In this document: in pieces, positions 6,220-8,648 of the stretch
Layout of the letters: every line of letters begins with the position of its first letter
Numbering within the stretch: position 1 is the stretch's first letter
Source: Desulfobacterales bacterium C00003106
GTDB lineage: Bacteria; Desulfobacterota; Desulfobacteria; Desulfobacterales; C00003106
Assembly (NCBI GenBank): GCA_001751015.1
Contig: MAXM01000356.1
Coordinates: 2,146-10,793, forward strand
DNA length: 8,648 bases
Direction: 5' to 3'
Notes under the pieces: model-generated
What the model was told of the DNA's origin: nothing
The model's input: only the letters and a program-made list of their open reading frames with translations
Database searches by the model: none
Program-made: the position numbers and the translations under genes

Positions 6220-7209
6220 ATGTTAGTCCTGGGTCTTCAGGGAAGTCCCCGGCGCGGGGGGAATACGAGTCTTTTGCTTTCCGCGTTTCTGAATGAGGCT
6301 GAAAGACTCGGCGCCCGGACACACAACATTGAAGTGGCCCGGAAGTCAATAGCGCCGTGTCTGGAGTGCGGCGTCTGCGAAAAGGAGGGGTATTGTTGCA
6401 TTGATGACGATATGGGACAGGTATACCCGTTGCTTCGTCAGGCGGACATCATCGTGATGGCCACACCCGTATTCTTCTATGGCGCTACGGCCCAGATGAA
6501 AGCGCTCATTGATCGAACACAGGTTCTGTGGGCAAGGAGATACATACACAAGCTCGTCGATCCCGGCAGGAAAGGGCGGCTCGGCCTTTTTTTGTCTTTG
6601 GGGGCGACAAAAGGAGAGAACCTCTTTGAAGGAATCAGCCTGACAGCGAGATATTTTTTTGATGCGGTCGGGGCGAGTTTTGAAGGAAGCCTTACATACA
6701 GACGGATCGAAAGCGCCGGCCAGATCGCAAATCACCCCACAGCCTTTGCAGACGCCGCGAAAAAGGCACAGGCTCTTGTTCTGCCTCTTCTTTCCAGGAA
6801 AAGGGTCCTGTTTGTATGCAGGGAAAATGCCTGTCGCAGCCAGATGGCGAGCGCCTTTGCCCGATACCATGCAGGGGACAGGATCGAGGCGGAAAGCGCG
6901 GGGAGTGCGCCTGCACGGGATGTCAACCCGCTTATGAAAGAGGCTATGAAAGAAAAGGGCATAGATATGGCCTTTTGCAAGCCAAGGTCTCTGAAGCAGG
7001 CCGCCGGAGACGGGAGACCGGATCTGATCGTGTCCATGGGGTGTGGCGAGACGTGTCCTGTTTCCCCGGGCGTATCCAACAGGGAGTGGCATGTCCCGGA
7101 CCCTGCAGCCAGGTCGCTGGAGTTTATGCGCAAGGTAAGAGATGAAATAGAAGGGCGGGTGCTTGCCTTAACAAAAGGGTTGTCCTTGGGCGAACCTATT
7201 GAGAGCTGA
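6220..7209 (+). CDS. Fusion: iron-sulfur-flavoprotein-like FMN reductase + thioredoxin-type ArsC/LMW phosphatase
   Basis: A 329-aa two-domain protein with no signal peptide, so probably cytoplasmic. Residues 1-190 are a flavodoxin-fold NAD(P)H:FMN reductase of the WrbA/Isf group. GSPRRGGNT (8-16) binds the FMN phosphate, Cys47, Cys50, Cys53 and Cys59/60 form a CX2CX2CX5CC motif like that of archaeal iron-sulfur flavoproteins, and TPVFFYGATAQMKALIDRT (82-100) is typical of the fold. Residues 194-320 are an ArsC/low-molecular-weight phosphatase domain: RVLFVCRENACRSQMA holds the CX5R loop (Cys200-Arg206), AESAGSAPA follows, then MGCGETCP with Cys275 and Cys279 as candidate resolving cysteines, and Asp294 in VPDPA as candidate general acid. 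The likely activity is arsenate reduction with electrons relayed from FMN, but dephosphorylation or another redox role is possible. No arsR, acr3 or arsB lies in the window. GGAGGG at 6209-6214 supports the start. One continuous frame, with no sign of a frameshift join. Confidence 0.88.
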   Translation: MLVLGLQGSPRRGGNTSLLLSAFLNEAERLGARTHNIEVARKSIAPCLECGVCEKEGYCCIDDDMGQVYPLLRQADIIVMATPVFFYGATAQMKALIDRTQVLWARRYIHKLVDPGRKGRLGLFLSLGATKGENLFEGISLTARYFFDAVGASFEGSLTYRRIESAGQIANHPTAFADAAKKAQALVLPLLSRKRVLFVCRENACRSQMASAFARYHAGDRIEAESAGSAPARDVNPLMKEAMKEKGIDMAFCKPRSLKQAAGDGRPDLIVSMGCGETCPVSPGVSNREWHVPDPAARSLEFMRKVRDEIEGRVLALTKGLSLGEPIES

Positions 7210-8482
7210 ATCTTGTTGCTCTGCCCGCAATCCATCCCGTTGAAAAAGCAGCCTGCAAATTGAATCCTCCTGTATCGGCATCAATGTCAATGAGTTCACC
7301 GGCGAAATAGAGACCTTTGACAAGCCTTGATTCCATGGTTTGGGGATCAATCTCCTTTATGCAAACTCCACCGCATGTTACAATGGCATTGTCAAATGAT
7401 CTGTAGCCTGTCACTTCAAATTGGAAGTCTTTGAGTAACAGCTTCAGTCTTTTACGTTCTTCAGAAGTGATTTGATTCAGTCGCTTTTCTTCCGGTATGT
7501 TTAACTTTTCGGCAAACAGGGGAACCAGTTTTGCGGGCAGCAGTCTTCCTAACAGCCTTTTGAAACCTTGTTTGCTATGTTCATCTATTTCTCTGAGTAG
7601 TCTCTGATCAACTCTTTTGTGGTCGAGGGCGGGTTTCAGGTCTATGGAAATGACAACCTTTTGCTTGTCATTAATAAGATTCACAATGGTCTTGCTCAAA
7701 GAGAGAATTATCGGACCGGAAAGGCCGGAATCCGTAAACAACATCTCACCAAACCGTTCATCAACCTTCTTGTTCTTACACCATACCTCTGCTTTCACAT
7801 GCTTCAAGCTTAATCCCTGAAGTCTTTTTGCGCTATCGCCTCTGGTTTCAACAGGAACAAGAGACGGGGAAAGAGGAGTAATAGTATGTCCAAGTTGAGA
7901 GGACAATTTGTATCCTCCTCCGCTTGAACCGGTCCGGGGATACGATTTTCCTCCGGTTGCGAGCACAATCTTGTCTGTGTTTATTTGAATACGTTGAGTA
8001 TTCCTGTTGCCTGCAGGATTTTTTTTGTTGACTGTAAGAGTAAATTTTCCTTTAGACGGTCTTGTAATGCCCATTACTTCCGAGTTGGTGGAAAGGAGTA
8101 TCTTCAAGGATCTTGCCTTATCAAGTAAAGCTTTTGCAACATTCATTGCATTGTCATTCTGCGTAAAGTAACGCCCTCCACGTTCAAGCTTGAACTGAAC
8201 ACCCAGTTTTTTAAAGTACTTGAGAAGATCGGTATTGCAAAACTCTGAAAAAGCGTACTTCAGAAACCTTCCGTTTTTGCCAAAATGCGAAATAAAATCC
8301 TTTAACTCAGCATCGTTGGTAATGTTGCACCGGCCTTTTCCGGAGATCCTCAGTTTCAGGGCGGGGTTGTGCATTTTTTCAAGAATCAGTATCTTTCTCG
8401 AAGATTCATGGCTTTCAATAGCGGCCATTAAACCAGCCGGGCCCGCGCCAATAACGGCAATGTCATATTCATCCTGAAACAT
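7196..8482 (-). CDS. NAD(P)/FAD-dependent oxidoreductase, HI0933/YhiN (BaiN-like) family
   Basis: A 428-aa flavoprotein of the HI0933-like family. The N-terminal dinucleotide-binding fold starts YDIAVIGAGPAGLMAA with GxGxxG at 12-17. The family signature KLRISGKGRCNITN is at 43-56, VLATGGKSYPRTGSSGGG at about 173-190, and the C-terminal FAD-binding GLYFAGELIDIDADTGGFN is at 390-408. The physiological substrate of most members is unknown; a clostridial relative, BaiN, acts in bile-acid reduction, which should not be transferred to this gene. The ATG at 8482 is preferred to the ATG at 8602: the extra 40 residues come before the flavin fold and are read from the repeat at 8546-8640, which also occurs at the other window end. 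The chosen start has only a weak GAG upstream. The 3' end overlaps the convergent fusion gene by 14 bp. Sampled lines are 40-45% GC, lower than the trp genes. Confidence 0.88.
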   Translation of the reverse strand: MFQDEYDIAVIGAGPAGLMAAIESHESSRKILILEKMHNPALKLRISGKGRCNITNDAELKDFISHFGKNGRFLKYAFSEFCNTDLLKYFKKLGVQFKLERGGRYFTQNDNAMNVAKALLDKARSLKILLSTNSEVMGITRPSKGKFTLTVNKKNPAGNRNTQRIQINTDKIVLATGGKSYPRTGSSGGGYKLSSQLGHTITPLSPSLVPVETRGDSAKRLQGLSLKHVKAEVWCKNKKVDERFGEMLFTDSGLSGPIILSLSKTIVNLINDKQKVVISIDLKPALDHKRVDQRLLREIDEHSKQGFKRLLGRLLPAKLVPLFAEKLNIPEEKRLNQITSEERKRLKLLLKDFQFEVTGYRSFDNAIVTCGGVCIKEIDPQTMESRLVKGLYFAGELIDIDADTGGFNLQAAFSTGWIAGRATRFSSQ

Positions 8483-8506
8483 TATCTGCTCGAATTTCCG
8501 AAAAAT

Positions 8507-8518
8507 ATTCCCCGGAAT
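8507..8518. repeat. Short palindrome ATTCC-CC-GGAAT upstream of the HI0933-family gene
   Basis: A 5-bp inverted repeat with a 2-bp centre, 24 bp upstream of the ATG at 8482. It could be an operator half-site pair or the edge of the repeat element. The position is suggestive but the length is small enough for chance. Confidence 0.25.
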
Positions 8519-8545
8519 GCATAGGAACGGGGACGAAATAACTTT

Positions 8546-8640
8546 TCCAAGTAAGGGCTCGGCAAAAAATAACTTGGCATTTTTGCATCCCGACTTCACC
8601 ATATCTTTAACCGATCTTCAATCGCAAAAGTCCTCGAAAT
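8546..8640 (-). repeat. Dispersed-repeat copy 2, inverted relative to copy 1
   Basis: The segment 8554-8575 is the reverse complement of 43-64 with one mismatch in 22. The block at 8625-8637 corresponds to 12-23 of copy 1 with one inserted base. Between these blocks copy 2 has about 50 bp against about 19 bp in copy 1. The core is flanked by CCAAGT (8547-8552) and ACTTGG (8572-8577), a 6-bp inverted repeat around 19 nt, so the element could fold. The octamer AATAACTT occurs on both sides, near 8538 and 8568. It lies just upstream of the flavoprotein gene and explains that gene's spurious N-terminal extension. Outer limits are uncertain; similarity may extend past the window edge. Confidence 0.6.
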
Positions 8641-8648
8641 AGCCCGCT

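Noticed and set aside
6571..6612. Terminator-like hairpin and T-run, and a 7-bp inverted repeat TTTTGTC/GACAAAA, inside the fusion gene
   Set aside because: Both sit within the coding sequence of the conserved flavin domain and the stems are short, so chance is the simplest explanation.
6346..7092. 248-residue minus-strand open frame inside the fusion gene
   Set aside because: It is a shadow of a gene with clear domain motifs in the plus strand and shows no family resemblance itself.
8483..8602. 40-residue N-terminal extension of the HI0933-family protein from the ATG at 8602
   Set aside because: It precedes the flavin-binding start, matches no known domain, and overlaps repeat copy 2.
1..8648. 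CRISPR array, tRNA, rRNA or insertion-sequence transposase
   Set aside because: No regularly spaced repeats, no tRNA-like cloverleaf or rRNA segment, and no transposase-like protein were seen on reading both strands.

Overview
The window holds a tryptophan-biosynthesis operon followed by three further transcription units, and looks like a bacterial chromosome of moderate GC content. By hand, one sampled trp line is about 53% G+C and two lines of the last gene are 40-45%. The trp order E-G-D-C-F, a CxxCH-rich exported cytochrome and an iron-sulfur-type flavoprotein suggest an anaerobic or respiratory deltaproteobacterium (Desulfobacterota-like). That assignment is inference from gene style only; there is no rRNA or other phylogenetic marker here.

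Region 1 (77-4572, + strand) is a tightly packed trpE-trpG-trpD-trpC-trpF operon. Gaps are 7 bp and 1 bp, then overlaps of 4 bp and 20 bp, so translation is probably coupled. Together the genes convert chorismate to anthranilate (TrpE/TrpG), then to phosphoribosylanthranilate (TrpD), its carboxyphenylamino-deoxyribulose phosphate isomer (TrpF) and indole-3-glycerol phosphate (TrpC). The tryptophan synthase genes trpB and trpA are not here; trpF runs directly into a convergent gene.

Region 2 (4550-5509, - strand) is an extended-SDR nucleotide-sugar epimerase of the GalE/WbpP type, whose 3' end overlaps that of trpF. A 254-bp divergent intergenic region (5510-5763) separates it from region 3 and carries a candidate promoter and two short inverted repeats.

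Region 3 (5764-7209, + strand) is a two-gene unit. The first gene encodes a small exported tetraheme c-type cytochrome. The second, 21 bp downstream, encodes an unusual fusion of an iron-sulfur-flavoprotein-like FMN reductase domain and a thioredoxin-type ArsC (arsenate reductase/low-molecular-weight phosphatase) domain. This is the most interesting locus in the window.

Region 4 (7196-8482, - strand) is an HI0933/YhiN-family FAD flavoprotein that converges on and overlaps the fusion gene by 14 bp. Both ends of the window carry related copies, in opposite orientation, of a short non-coding repeat (about 1-72 and 8546-8640). It creates false N-terminal extensions on the first and last genes and probably belongs to a dispersed family.
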